A stretch of DNA of 64,000 nt from Parabacteroides sp. PH5-46 (GCF_029892785.1 NZ_JARXXA010000013.1:58393-122392), one strand, 5' to 3'. Positions 1 through 9,605 are shown, counted from the stretch's first letter. A program made the numbers and translations. The notes: generated by a model not told the origin, from the letters alone.

Positions 1-861
1 GTAGAAAAGCCTTATGTGATAGGCGACTTTGTATGGACAGGCATTGATTATATCGGCGAAGTAGGTATCGGGAACACGCGCTATGGAAAAGCCGGAGAAG
101 TACCTATTCCGGTAAGGCCTTACCCTTGGTATCTTTCGTGGTGTGGAGATATTGATATCTGTGGTAATAAAAAACCTCAATCTTATTATCGTGATGTAGT
201 ATGGGGAGAAAGCGATCTTGAACTGCTGGTACACGCTCCTATTCCAGAGGGTAAAACAGAACTGGTAAGCAAATGGGGATGGCCTGATGAATATCCTCAC
301 TGGAATTGGGAAGGGAATGAGAATCGGCCTCTGCAGGTTTCAGTATATGCTAATTTTGATATGGTACGGATTCACAATAACGGCAAGTTATTAGGTGAAA
401 AGGTTATAAAGAAAGAGGATAATCTTACTGCCACATTTATGATACCTTATCAAGCTGGAGAATTAACAGCGACAGGTATCCGCAATGGGAAAGAAGTTGT
501 TTCCAAGTCATTAGTTACTTCCGGAAAACCGGCTAAAATACGTCTTGTAGCCGAGCATCCGGTAGTTAAAGCAAATCCTAATGATCTGTCTTATATACAT
601 ATTGAAGTAACAGATGAAAAAGGAAGGCTGGTACCTGATGCGGAACTGGATATTCAATTGTCGGTGAGCGGCTCCGGCAAACTTATTGCATGTGGCAATG
701 CGGCCCCGGATGATCTGGGCAGCTTTAACAATCCCAATCTGAAGACATTCAGTGGAAGAGCATTAGCCATACTGCAAGCCGGAACAGAATCCGGAAATAT
801 GCGACTAACGGTTCATTCAAAAGGATTAGCGGAAGAGAGAATAGAAATCCAGGTAAAATAA
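1..861 (+). CDS. Glycoside hydrolase family 2 protein, C-terminal part (5' end outside window)
   Basis: The reading frame is open from base 1, so only the last 286 codons are present. The first visible residues (GDFVWTGIDYIGE) match the end of a GH2 catalytic barrel of beta-galactosidase/beta-glucuronidase type. About residues 70-165 resemble the DUF4982 beta-sandwich found C-terminal to many Bacteroidetes GH2 enzymes, and the last 110 residues look like an Ig/invasin-like domain (VVKANPNDLSYIHIEVTDEKG). Such enzymes act in the periplasm or on the outer membrane and remove terminal sugars from glycans. The catalytic glutamates lie upstream of the window, so the substrate cannot be read here. 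The two GH172 genes and the GH5 gene follow in the same direction, which suggests one polysaccharide-utilisation cluster. Confidence 0.85.
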   Translation, partial: VEKPYVIGDFVWTGIDYIGEVGIGNTRYGKAGEVPIPVRPYPWYLSWCGDIDICGNKKPQSYYRDVVWGESDLELLVHAPIPEGKTELVSKWGWPDEYPHWNWEGNENRPLQVSVYANFDMVRIHNNGKLLGEKVIKKEDNLTATFMIPYQAGELTATGIRNGKEVVSKSLVTSGKPAKIRLVAEHPVVKANPNDLSYIHIEVTDEKGRLVPDAELDIQLSVSGSGKLIACGNAAPDDLGSFNNPNLKTFSGRALAILQAGTESGNMRLTVHSKGLAEERIEIQVK

Positions 862-905
862 CAGCAATTAGTACATGAAAAAAATAGTATGCAAGCCTTC
901 TAAAA

Positions 906-968
906 ATCGCATGCATGTGATTTCAAGAACGCACGCATGCGTTTTGTGAATCGCATGCGTGCGTTCTT
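906..968. repeat. Intergenic palindromic element, GCATGCG type, copy 1
   Basis: A perfect 17-base inverted repeat (925-941 with 952-968, arm AAGAACGCACGCATGCG) encloses a 10-base loop. A degenerate extra half-unit (906-923, AATCGCATGCATGTGATT) precedes it. There is no T-run after the stem, so it is not a simple intrinsic terminator. It lies between the GH2 and first GH172 genes. A related element with the same core and layout is at 37375-37434. Confidence 0.8.
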
Positions 969-1047
969 CAAAGAATCATAATCCGCTGGAATATAGACAA
1001 ATAAAAACATCAATAAATTTCTCAATTATTCATTAAAAACAGATCCT

Positions 1048-2202
1048 ATGAGAAACCGATTTTTATATATAACATTCATTGTTTTAATGACCCATGGCGG
1101 ACTTTTCGCCCAAGAGGTTTTTATGAAACGGGAAGGCCAAACAGCCTGGACTAGCTTTGAAAACCTGAGTGGCGAGAAAGGAAAAAGTGCATTAGAGAAT
1201 AAAGGTGCAAAAGGACATGCGTTTGACAGGATTCTGGCGGGTGATAGCTGCGTATTATTAAACATAAAAGGGGCAGGCATTATTAATCGGATATGGTTAA
1301 CAGTTAATGACAGAAGTCCCGAGATGTTGAGAGCACTTAAAATAAAGATGTATTGGGATGACGCAGCTATCCCTGCCGTCTCTGTTCCACTCGGAGAGTT
1401 CTTTTGTAACGGCGGGGCAACGATGGTAGCCTTTGAGAACTGTTTTTTCTCCAATCCCGAAGGTAAATCGATGAATACGAATATTCCGATGCCTTTCCGG
1501 AAAGCGGCCCGTATTGTGCTTATAAATGAGTCGGACAAAAATCTGAGTCATATATTCTATGATGTCAATCTGACCCGTTTGAAGAAATGGGATGATAAGA
1601 TGTTGTATTTCCATTGTTATTGGAACCGGGAAAACCCTACGGTATTGGGGAAAGATTATACCGTTTTGCCTGAAATAAAAGGGGAAGGACGTTTTCTCGG
1701 AGTAAGTTTTGGAGTGAATGCCAATACGGCTTATGGCGGCAGTTGGTGGGGAGAAGGCGAAATGAAATTCTATCTGGACGGAGATAAAGAGCACCCCAGC
1801 CTTTGTGGTACGGGAGTAGAAGATTATGTTGGAACGGCCTGGGGATTGGGAGCATACAGCAATTGGTATCAGGGCTGCCCTATTTCCGGCAAAGACTGGC
1901 TATGGAGTTTCTACCGTTTCCATGTACCCGACCCGGTTTTATTTACCGAAAGTTGCAGAGTTACATTGCAGCAAATAGGAGGAGGACCTTATGAGCAAGT
2001 ATTAGAGTTGTATAAAGCGAACGTCCCTATGATACCCGTTACAGTAGATCATTCTGACGAATGGAAATTTATCAAACTATTGGAACTAAAGAAAACTCCT
2101 GCGATGGACGATCCGGACTATCCAAAGGCCTGGACTAATTATTACAGACAGGACGATGTATCATCTACAGCTTATTTCTATCTGGACAAACCTAGCAGAT
2201 AA
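1048..2202 (+). CDS. GH172 (DUF2961) family glycosidase, first of a tandem pair
   Basis: A 384-residue protein with an N-terminal signal peptide (RFLYITFIVLMTHGGLFAQ), so it is exported. It matches the DUF2961 family, now GH172, whose characterised members act on alpha-D-fructofuranosides or D-arabinofuranosides. The family signature is visible as WWGEGEMKFYLDG (Glu236) and GTGVEDY (Glu258), which by analogy hold the two catalytic glutamates. The spacing is 22 residues here against 21 in the next gene. Length is normal for a single-domain member. It sits 20 bases before the second GH172 gene and 186 bases after the GH2 gene, and is probably co-transcribed with the former. The exact furanoside substrate cannot be told from the sequence. 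Confidence 0.85.
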   Translation: MRNRFLYITFIVLMTHGGLFAQEVFMKREGQTAWTSFENLSGEKGKSALENKGAKGHAFDRILAGDSCVLLNIKGAGIINRIWLTVNDRSPEMLRALKIKMYWDDAAIPAVSVPLGEFFCNGGATMVAFENCFFSNPEGKSMNTNIPMPFRKAARIVLINESDKNLSHIFYDVNLTRLKKWDDKMLYFHCYWNRENPTVLGKDYTVLPEIKGEGRFLGVSFGVNANTAYGGSWWGEGEMKFYLDGDKEHPSLCGTGVEDYVGTAWGLGAYSNWYQGCPISGKDWLWSFYRFHVPDPVLFTESCRVTLQQIGGGPYEQVLELYKANVPMIPVTVDHSDEWKFIKLLELKKTPAMDDPDYPKAWTNYYRQDDVSSTAYFYLDKPSR

Positions 2203-2222
2203 ATATATAAATACAAAATACC

Positions 2223-3401
2223 ATGAAACGAATATTTTTATCAATAATGATAAGCACATTGGCTGTCTTTGCCCTCTCTGCGCAAGATATAAGCAATGAT
2301 ATGTTCGATCTGACAAAGATGCGTCATAATGTAAAAAACAAACGGATAAGCAGTTATGATAAGACCGGAGGAAGCGGAGATCGCCTGGCCGACATCAAAC
2401 CCGGAGAAAAAGTCACTATATTTGATGTAAAGGGAGCCGGTGTCATTAATCATATTTGGTTCACAATCGCCCCCTTACCGGAATTGTTGAGCAGAAACGA
2501 TATCATTTTGCGTATGTATTGGGATGGCAATGAATACCCTTCGGTAGAATCACCGATAGGTCCATTCTTCGGGCAGGGCTGGAATGAGCGATATAACTTC
2601 TCCTCGCTTCCTCTGACAGCCGGACCTGCTACGGGGACAGGATTGGTGTCTTATTTCTCAATGCCTTTCGCTAACGGAGCAAGGATAGAAATAGAAAATC
2701 AGGCAGACCGGGATATCAGTGCTTTTTTCTTTTACATCGACTATCTGGAAGTAGCAAAGTTATCGAAAGATGTAGGCCGTTTTCATGCCTGGTATAACCA
2801 TGAACTGACGGAAGCGTATCCCGAAGGAGAAGCGGAATGGGGGCTTATAGCTCCACAACATTTGAATCTAGACGGAAAAGACAATTATGTATTTGCCGAT
2901 ATAAAAGGAAAAGGTCATTTTGTGGGGATTAACTACTATGTGCATAGCCCTACGGCCATGTGGTATGGAGAAGGTGATGATATGTTTTTTATTGACGGGG
3001 AAAGTCTGCCAAGTTTGCTGGGAACAGGAACCGAAGATTTTTTCAATACGTCATGGAGTCCTAAAGAAGTATTCCAACATCCGTATTATGGCTATCCACG
3101 CGTTAATAACGATGTTGGTTGGTTAGGGCGCACCCATGTGTATCGATTCTTCATCAATGATCCGATATTCTTTGAAACTGCATTAAAAGGGACAATAGAA
3201 CATGGCGGAAGCAATAATATGACATTGGATATAGGCACGGTAGCCTATTGGTATCAAAGCGAAGCCGCTTCATTACCTCCTGCTCCAAGTAAGGAACTAA
3301 GAAAACCGAAACCGATGATCGGACCGGTAGAACTGCATAAATGGCGGCATGAATGGCGAAAAAATAATGGAAACGGCCCAAAGTTGTGGGGAAATGAATA
3401 G
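2223..3401 (+). CDS. GH172 (DUF2961) family glycosidase, second of a tandem pair
   Basis: A 392-residue exported protein (signal peptide RIFLSIMISTLAVFALSAQ). It shares the DUF2961/GH172 fold signatures with its neighbour: the GAGVINHIWFTI strand, YGEGDDMFFIDG with Glu250, and GTGTEDFFN with Glu271. The 21-residue gap between the two glutamates fits the characterised family. The two copies differ greatly in sequence, so this is an old duplication or two separately acquired enzymes, and they may cleave different linkages of one furanose-containing glycan. The stop codon almost touches the GH5 start, which points to one operon. Confidence 0.85.
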   Translation: MKRIFLSIMISTLAVFALSAQDISNDMFDLTKMRHNVKNKRISSYDKTGGSGDRLADIKPGEKVTIFDVKGAGVINHIWFTIAPLPELLSRNDIILRMYWDGNEYPSVESPIGPFFGQGWNERYNFSSLPLTAGPATGTGLVSYFSMPFANGARIEIENQADRDISAFFFYIDYLEVAKLSKDVGRFHAWYNHELTEAYPEGEAEWGLIAPQHLNLDGKDNYVFADIKGKGHFVGINYYVHSPTAMWYGEGDDMFFIDGESLPSLLGTGTEDFFNTSWSPKEVFQHPYYGYPRVNNDVGWLGRTHVYRFFINDPIFFETALKGTIEHGGSNNMTLDIGTVAYWYQSEAASLPPAPSKELRKPKPMIGPVELHKWRHEWRKNNGNGPKLWGNE

Positions 3402-3408
3402 TGGAAAA

Positions 3409-4566
3409 ATGAGAGAGATAAATCGTCGTACATTCTTAAAGAAAGCGGGTGCAAGTGCTATATTAGCGGGCTTATCTACTAATTATTCATGTACAGAGGT
3501 ACAGATAAAAAACAAACTGCCACGATGGCGGGGTTTCAACCTCATGGACTTTTACACTTCGCGTAAGTGGAAACCGGGTATGCCGGGTGCTTCGAAAGAG
3601 AAAGATTTCAAATGGATGTCTGACTGGGGATTTGATTTTGTTCGTATCCCCTTACAATATCCCTCATATATCCATTATAGCGCTAAAAGCGGGCGGGATA
3701 TTACTCCCGAAGAAACAATAGCTTTCAATGAAGAAGTGATCGACGAAATAGAAAAACTGGTATATCTGGCAAACAAATATAATTTACATGTTAACCTGAA
3801 CTTACATAGAGCACCCGGATTCTGCATCAATGCCGGCTTTACAGAACCGTTCAATTTGTGGAAAGACGATCATGCACAACAAGCTTTTTATGCGCATTGG
3901 AGTATGTGGGCAAAACGCTTTAAAAACATATCACCCAAACGATTAAGCTTTGATTTACTGAACGAACCCTGTTACCGTGAAGACATGAATGACCAATTCA
4001 GCCTAAGAACTCCTCTACCTGGACAACTATACCGGAAAATAGTAAAAGGCTGTATAAATGTGATTCATGCACAAACTCCGGAGCGTTTAATTATTGCAGA
4101 TGGCAACGATGTGGGTAGCAAGGTTGTTCCCGAACTGATTGATCTGGGAGTAGGGCAAAGCTGCCGGGGATATCACCCTCACTATATATCGCATTACCGG
4201 GCTAGCTGGGTATGGGAAAATCCGGATGACGCACCAATTCCCGTTTGGCCGGGAATCATCAATGGAGAAGAATTTAATCGGCAAGTACTTGAAGACTATT
4301 ACAAACCCTGGATAGATTTATTAAAACAGGGAGTTGGCGTACACTGCGGAGAATGTGGCAGTCACAAAGAAACCCCTCATCCGGTATTTCTGGCATGGCT
4401 CAATGATTTATTGAGCATTTTCACAGAACACAATATAGGATGGGCAATCTGGAATTTTCATGGTAGCTTCGGATTACTCAACTCCGGTAGGAAAGATGTG
4501 GATTATGAGGATTGGTATGGACAGAAACTGGATCGCAAAATGCTAACGGTTTTACAAAAGTACTAG
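3409..4566 (+). CDS. GH5-family glycoside hydrolase with an RR-type export signal
   Basis: A 385-residue protein. I chose the ATG at 3409 because the export signal NRRTFLKKAGASAILAGLST starts just after it. An ATG at 3394 would overlap the GH172 stop by 8 bases and is the main alternative. The twin Arg with the FLKK context looks like a Tat signal. The TIM-barrel motifs of GH5/cellulase-type enzymes are present: RIPLQYP, HVNLNLH, FDLLNEP (acid/base Glu186) and HCGECG (nucleophile Glu315). Typical substrates are beta-glucans, mannans or beta-glucosides; nothing here decides between them. It ends the glycosidase operon and is followed by a bidirectional terminator. Confidence 0.85.
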   Translation: MREINRRTFLKKAGASAILAGLSTNYSCTEVQIKNKLPRWRGFNLMDFYTSRKWKPGMPGASKEKDFKWMSDWGFDFVRIPLQYPSYIHYSAKSGRDITPEETIAFNEEVIDEIEKLVYLANKYNLHVNLNLHRAPGFCINAGFTEPFNLWKDDHAQQAFYAHWSMWAKRFKNISPKRLSFDLLNEPCYREDMNDQFSLRTPLPGQLYRKIVKGCINVIHAQTPERLIIADGNDVGSKVVPELIDLGVGQSCRGYHPHYISHYRASWVWENPDDAPIPVWPGIINGEEFNRQVLEDYYKPWIDLLKQGVGVHCGECGSHKETPHPVFLAWLNDLLSIFTEHNIGWAIWNFHGSFGLLNSGRKDVDYEDWYGQKLDRKMLTVLQKY

Positions 4567-4590
4567 AGTACAGCCAATATATGCAACCAA

Positions 4591-4621
4591 AAAAAGCGAT
4601 CCCGAAAAGAGATCGCTTTTT
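4591..4621. terminator. Bidirectional intrinsic terminator between GH5 gene and pgk
   Basis: An 11-base stem (AAAAAGCGATC at 4591-4601 with GATCGCTTTTT at 4611-4621) encloses a 9-base loop. A-run and T-run flank the stem, so it can end transcription from both converging genes. Confidence 0.85.
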
Positions 4622-4641
4622 AAATAGACTATTTTTTATGT

Positions 4642-5904
4642 TTAGTATCCTCTGATAGCAGCAATGCCTGGAAGAGTTTTTCCTTCGATTGCTTCTAATA
4701 GGGCGCCACCGCCTGTTGAAACATAGGATACGCCGTCGGCCAAACCGAATTTGTTTACTGCTGCTACTGAGTCTCCACCACCTACTAATGAGAATGCACC
4801 GTTTTTAGTGGCTTCTACAACAGCTTCGCCTACAGACCTTGTTCCGTGTGTAAAGTTTTCTAGCTCAAATACACCTGTCGGACCATTCCAAAGGATGGTT
4901 TTTGACTTCTTAATTACATCAGCAAATATCTTTTCTGTTTCAGGACCGATATCCAGGCCCTCCCAGTTATCAGGAATTTCTCCTACGGGGCAAAACTTCG
5001 TGTTAGCGTCATTGCTGAAATCATCAGCTATTTTGGCATCAACGGCTAATACAAGGTTTACGTTTTCTTTTTTCGCTTTTTCTATAAGCTCAAGTGCCAG
5101 TTCTAGTTTGTCATCTTCTACAATTGAATTACCGATCTTACCTCCCTTTGCTTTCGTGAACGTATAAGTCATACCTCCGGCAATAATCAGGTTGTCAACC
5201 TTCTTAAGCAGGTTTTCGATAATTTCGATCTTAGAAGAAACTTTCGAGCCTCCCATAATGGCTGTAAACGGACGATTGATATCTGTCATTACTTTTTCTA
5301 CAGCTTTTACTTCTTTCTCCATCAGATAACCAAACATTTTATTGTCAGTATCAAAATATTCAGCAATTAAAGCTGTAGAAGCATGAGCTCTGTGAGCAGT
5401 ACCAAAAGCATCATTTACATAGCAGTCTGCATAAGACGCCAGTTTCTTCGTAAATTCTTTCTGGCTGGCTTTTACTGCTTTCTTTGCTGCAGCTTTCTCT
5501 TCTTCCGAAGCGTCTTCAGCCAAGCCTCTTGGTTTACCTTCTTCTTCAGCATAAAAGCGAAGGTTTTCCAACAATAAAGCTTCACCAGGTTTCAAAGCTG
5601 CTGACTTAGTTACAGCTTCTTCTCCTATACAATCATTAGCAAACTGTACATTTACTCCCAATAATTCAGACACATGTCCTAAAATATGTTTCAGTGAAAA
5701 CTTATCTGTTGCACCCTTCGGACGCCCCAGGTGAGAACCAATGATCGGGCTACCGCCATCAGCCAATATTTTTTTCAGAGTAGGAAGAGCAGCACGAATA
5801 CGTGTATCATCAGTAATGTTAAAGTTTTCATCCAAGGGTACATTAAAGTCAACCCTCACAAATGCCTTTTTGCCTGCGAAATTGTACTTTTCAATCGTTT
5901 GCAT
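4642..5904 (-). CDS. pgk: Phosphoglycerate kinase
   Basis: The cytoplasmic glycolytic enzyme that makes ATP and 3-phosphoglycerate from 1,3-bisphosphoglycerate. At 420 residues it has normal length for Bacteroidetes. Visible motifs are RVDFNVPLD near the N terminus, the substrate-binding GSHLGRPKG, the hinge-region [11 protein letters not shown] and the nucleotide-binding [13 protein letters not shown] near the C terminus. It is a single-gene unit with its own promoter at 5951-5958 and a terminator shared with the converging GH5 gene. Confidence 0.98.
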   Translation of the reverse strand: MQTIEKYNFAGKKAFVRVDFNVPLDENFNITDDTRIRAALPTLKKILADGGSPIIGSHLGRPKGATDKFSLKHILGHVSELLGVNVQFANDCIGEEAVTKSAALKPGEALLLENLRFYAEEEGKPRGLAEDASEEEKAAAKKAVKASQKEFTKKLASYADCYVNDAFGTAHRAHASTALIAEYFDTDNKMFGYLMEKEVKAVEKVMTDINRPFTAIMGGSKVSSKIEIIENLLKKVDNLIIAGGMTYTFTKAKGGKIGNSIVEDDKLELALELIEKAKKENVNLVLAVDAKIADDFSNDANTKFCPVGEIPDNWEGLDIGPETEKIFADVIKKSKTILWNGPTGVFELENFTHGTRSVGEAVVEATKNGAFSLVGGGDSVAAVNKFGLADGVSYVSTGGGALLEAIEGKTLPGIAAIRGY

Positions 5905-5950
5905 AACTATTGTATTTAAATTTGTAATAAAATATCACGTTAAACGCCTG

Positions 5951-5958
5951 CAAACTTA
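5951..5958 (-). promoter_or_regulatory. Bacteroidetes -7 promoter element for pgk
   Basis: Minus-strand TAAGTTTG fits the TAnnTTTG -7 consensus of the Bacteroidetes primary sigma factor. It lies 46 bases before the pgk start codon. No clear -33 TTTG was seen. Confidence 0.55.
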
Positions 5959-5998
5959 CAAAAAAAATATTCTACTCCAGTGATAAGAATAGTTATAA

Positions 5999-6463
5999 TT
6001 AGTCAGTAAGTTTAAAACGAACACGCAATCTTCCGTCAGCATAATCGCAGTTCAGAAATGTAAAATGTCCTATCTCGGATGTATTGTCAACGTGATCGCC
6101 AATACAAGCACAGGCATCGTAGTCTCCAACACGTACAATACGGAGTGTTTCGCTCACATCGTCAGGCAATTTGCTTAGGTCTACAATACCGGCAGCCTCT
6201 TCATGTGTCAGGTATTCAATAGTTACCGGCAGATGTTTATCAATCACTTCATTTACGATTCGTTCTACTTCCGCCAGTTTCTCTGTTCCGGGATCTTCTG
6301 TCAACAGATAATCACACTTGCTTTTTTTCCTCTCAATATGCGCATTCTTCGATCTCGGACAACTAAACATCCGAACCATCGTCTGATTTAATATGTGCTC
6401 TGCCGTATGCATCGGACGCGAGTAGTCTTTCTTTGCTTCGTTTAATACAGGTTCTTGATTCAT
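5999..6463 (-). CDS. AlaX-like free-standing tRNA-editing domain protein
   Basis: A 154-residue protein resembling the second additional domain (SAD) shared by alanyl- and threonyl-tRNA synthetases. Members hydrolyse mischarged Ser- or Gly-tRNA(Ala) in trans. The zinc-binding motifs are intact: HTAEH (His19, His23) and CACIGDH (Cys120, His124). It lacks the aminoacylation core and the N-terminal beta-barrel of larger AlaX forms, so it is a minimal version. It starts 11 bases after the end of the receiver-PPDK gene and is probably co-transcribed with it. Substrate preference cannot be read from the sequence. Confidence 0.8.
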   Translation of the reverse strand: MNQEPVLNEAKKDYSRPMHTAEHILNQTMVRMFSCPRSKNAHIERKKSKCDYLLTEDPGTEKLAEVERIVNEVIDKHLPVTIEYLTHEEAAGIVDLSKLPDDVSETLRIVRVGDYDACACIGDHVDNTSEIGHFTFLNCDYADGRLRVRFKLTD

Positions 6464-6474
6464 TTTATATTTAA

Positions 6475-9429
6475 TTATGGTTTCATGATTACGCCTTGGC
6501 TTCGTTTGCCGTCCATTTTAATGACGATGGGGTCTTTGAAGCGGACATGGCGGACGAATTCTGTTTCTTGTACGGCTGGCTGGGCATTCAGGAAGGTTTC
6601 GTCGTACCAACCGTCTCCCTTGAATGGGTTGATTGTAAAATAGCCTACTCCAAAAGAGGTCAGATTTTGGAAGAAGTGGGTTCCCTGGCTGGGGTCTATC
6701 CTGTAATTTTCCAAACCTGATTCTACAATGACGCGTGCATTACAGATATGGGGCCATTTTACCGGAATACCAAGCCAATGGTCACTGCTCCCCCAACGTC
6801 CCGGCCCAACTAATACGTATCCGGTTTCCTGCTCTACAAACTCTTTGTTTATCTTTTCTATCTCGTAGGCAATTAACTGATTGTTCGAAGAGTTAAAGGC
6901 ACTTGTCTTTACATATACTATATCATATACATTATTCACAACGCCATGCCCCAGCACACTAGTGGAAGAGATGATCGCTTCTTCATTCTCTACAAGGCCC
7001 AGGTCTTCGTCCATAATCTCTTTGTTATCCACTACCGGACGGATCTGTAGGAGATAGAATGTAGCCTTTTCCGGATTTTCAGTATCTATATTTACGGCAA
7101 ACTCAATCTCTATCGGACGTGCCATTTCTGATTGTCCGATCTTTAAAATATTATCTAATGTTTCCGCCAGCGGAAAAACATCATGTTGTAAGATATTGGT
7201 GAAAGAAATGATTTTTCGTCCGCCTGGGTAGTAACCGTCCCGTACGATCTGATCGTACGGATCATAGGTGGAAACAATATATCGTAGCGAGCCATCGGCG
7301 TCAGCATCTTTCACGCTCAGGCGTAGCAGGTTAAAGGAGTCGTCGATAGAGAACTGGTCCGCCAGGTTCTCCAGATCTAAGGCATAGAAGCGGGTTTGCG
7401 TCTCCCGAAGAGCGAACTCCATCGTACTTAGCTGAAGTATATTGTGAGGATGAAGAGGAGAAAAGCGCAATGTAAGTCCCCCATCCACAATATATTTTCC
7501 GAGGCCTAATGCGATATTTACAATCCCGTCTTCTGCCTTCTCATTCCCTATCGGATAAAAATTAAGCGAACGGGCGACTCCGGATATGGTCGGATAAAAA
7601 TGATGGTTGTACTGAGAACCTACTACTTCCTGCAGAACAATAGACATCTTCTCCTGATCGATCAGATTGGAAGTTGCCGTCATATAAGCTTTACTGTCTT
7701 TGTAAAACACAGAGGCGTAGACCGCTTTTATGGCATCGCTTACCGTTCGGAGCATCTCATATTTGTCCTGATTCTTGGGTACCATGTAAGTAGAATATAT
7801 CCCGGCAAAAGGCTGGTAGTGCGAGTCTTCCAGCAAACTGGAAGAGCGAATGGCCAAAGGTCCTTTCACTACATCGAAGAAAGCCATCAGGTCTTCAATC
7901 AGGGAAGAAGGCAGGCTGGCGCGAATAAAATATTTCAGGATTGTATCATCATCCGTCTCATTCAATGCCATAGGATACAGTTCGTTGGTTTCCATGAACT
8001 CGTCGAAAATATCCGTACATATAACGACCGTTTTGGGAATGGTTACTTCAAAATTCTCCGTATGCAACTCCGGATAGCGCTTTACCATGGCACCGATAAA
8101 AGCAAGACCTCTCCCCTTTCCTCCTAAGGAGCCTTCGCCAATACGGGCAAAATTGCTGTATTCGTCAAAACGTTCTTTTTGGTATACGGCTACTACCCCG
8201 CTATTCTTCATCCGGCGATATTGCACAATCAGGTCGAAAATCAACTGGCGCGCTTCGTCCATATCCTTATAGTCAATCACGTCTACACGCTTCAGTACCT
8301 CGGCAGGAGGGAACATGGCACGCGAATAAAAGAAACGAGAGAAATGGTTGCGCGACAAGTGATACACTAATGAATCATCGGGAATGTCGAAAATCTTTCG
8401 CTGCAGGTCTTTCAGGTCTTTTATGCGCATGATTTCTTCCTTCGTCTGCGGGTTCAGGATAATAAAATCGCCAAATCCGAAACGTTGTGTGATCTTCTTC
8501 CGTAAATCCTGAGGGTAGCTCTTTGAGTTTTTATCTATAAAAGAAGCGCCCAGTTCCTTTGCGTATACCTTATTAGAGGATTCCGAAGACTCCATGATAA
8601 TCGGAATTACCAAGCCTGTCTTGCGAACATAGCGCCCGAACTTATATCCGGCAAGCGGGTCTTTTACACCTTCACGCATAAAGCTCATATCCGAGATAAT
8701 GCCCAGCATATTATCCTTATATGTCTCGAAAATTCGGACAGCTTCTTCATAGGTACGTGCCAGCTTGATTTTCGGACGTCCTCTCATACGCAAGGTCCGC
8801 TGGTGGTCATTCAATGCTTCCTTGGAAAACTCCTGACTTTGCTCCAGTACAAACTTGTACAAATGCGGTAGTGTAGAAGAATAAAAGCGGATGGAATCTT
8901 CCACCAACAGGATGATTTGTACGCCTACGCTCTTGACATCGTCTTCGGCATTCATCTTATCTTCTATCAGTTTGATGATAGCCAGAAGCAACTCCGCATT
9001 ACCCAGCCAGCTGAAGATGTAATCAATGGCGCTCAGGTCGTCATTGGCTACTCTTCGGGTAACTTCTCTTGAAAAAGGCGTTAATACAACAATCGGTATG
9101 TTGGGATAATGTATCTTTATTTCTTTAGGAGCAGCAAAGATATCAATATCGTCCATATTCGGCATGCAAATAATAAGTTCGAAATTGCGGTCTTGCAACT
9201 CCGCCAGGGCTTCTTCCTCTGTAGTAACCTGTGTGAAACGGGGAGGATAGCGCAGGCTCAAAGCGGTATACTCGTTAAATATCTGCTCGTCCACGCGCCC
9301 ATCATCTTCCAGCATAAAAGCGTCATATTTTGTAGCTATAAGCAATACATTATATATACGCTTGTTCATCAGATTGGCGAAAGGGGTGTCTCTAAAGACC
9401 ATATTCTTAAAATCAGGTATGCTGCCCAT
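6475..9429 (-). CDS. Receiver-like domains fused to a PEP/pyruvate-binding (PPDK N-terminal) ATP-grasp
   Basis: A 984-residue protein if it starts at the ATG at 9429; an upstream ATG at 9480 would add 17 residues. The first 140 residues look like a degenerate CheY-type receiver (MNKRIYNVLLIATKYDA). A second receiver spans about 165-300, with an acidic pocket VEDS near 175 and a possible phospho-acceptor Asp in ISDMSFM near 245. The rest matches the PPDK/PEP-synthase nucleotide-binding domain (GEGSLGGKGRG near 430, RSSSLLEDS near 528) and a C-terminal domain with GPGRWGSSDHW near 875. The swivelling phosphohistidine domain (TSH motif) and the PEP-binding TIM barrel of true PEP synthases are not seen. 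It is therefore unlikely to be a complete PEP synthase; a regulated phosphotransfer or ATP-sensing role is inference. The protein looks soluble. Confidence 0.75.
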   Translation of the reverse strand: MGSIPDFKNMVFRDTPFANLMNKRIYNVLLIATKYDAFMLEDDGRVDEQIFNEYTALSLRYPPRFTQVTTEEEALAELQDRNFELIICMPNMDDIDIFAAPKEIKIHYPNIPIVVLTPFSREVTRRVANDDLSAIDYIFSWLGNAELLLAIIKLIEDKMNAEDDVKSVGVQIILLVEDSIRFYSSTLPHLYKFVLEQSQEFSKEALNDHQRTLRMRGRPKIKLARTYEEAVRIFETYKDNMLGIISDMSFMREGVKDPLAGYKFGRYVRKTGLVIPIIMESSESSNKVYAKELGASFIDKNSKSYPQDLRKKITQRFGFGDFIILNPQTKEEIMRIKDLKDLQRKIFDIPDDSLVYHLSRNHFSRFFYSRAMFPPAEVLKRVDVIDYKDMDEARQLIFDLIVQYRRMKNSGVVAVYQKERFDEYSNFARIGEGSLGGKGRGLAFIGAMVKRYPELHTENFEVTIPKTVVICTDIFDEFMETNELYPMALNETDDDTILKYFIRASLPSSLIEDLMAFFDVVKGPLAIRSSSLLEDSHYQPFAGIYSTYMVPKNQDKYEMLRTVSDAIKAVYASVFYKDSKAYMTATSNLIDQEKMSIVLQEVVGSQYNHHFYPTISGVARSLNFYPIGNEKAEDGIVNIALGLGKYIVDGGLTLRFSPLHPHNILQLSTMEFALRETQTRFYALDLENLADQFSIDDSFNLLRLSVKDADADGSLRYIVSTYDPYDQIVRDGYYPGGRKIISFTNILQHDVFPLAETLDNILKIGQSEMARPIEIEFAVNIDTENPEKATFYLLQIRPVVDNKEIMDEDLGLVENEEAIISSTSVLGHGVVNNVYDIVYVKTSAFNSSNNQLIAYEIEKINKEFVEQETGYVLVGPGRWGSSDHWLGIPVKWPHICNARVIVESGLENYRIDPSQGTHFFQNLTSFGVGYFTINPFKGDGWYDETFLNAQPAVQETEFVRHVRFKDPIVIKMDGKRSQGVIMKP

Positions 9430-9597
9430 AATATTGCTGTTAAAACTGTCCAAAAGTAAACAAAAAACAGGATACGGCATTACATGTTACTTCACAGTTA
9501 TGAGCAGACAAAAAAGCCTTGATTTCAGAAACAAAAAAATTAACATTTCAAACTGCCAAAAAGTAAGCCGAAAACTTTTTCTATCCGTAAATTTACC

Positions 9598-9605
9598 TAC
9601 ATTTG
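9598..9605 (+). promoter_or_regulatory. -7 promoter element for gdhA
   Basis: TACATTTG fits the TAnnTTTG consensus, 36 bases before the gdhA start. A T-rich stretch near 9575 is a weak -33 candidate. The 9430-9641 interval holds no gene. Confidence 0.6.

Noticed and set aside
7600..8127. A 175-codon plus-strand frame
   Set aside because: It is antisense to the conserved PPDK-like domain of the receiver fusion gene and has a biased, non-protein-like composition.
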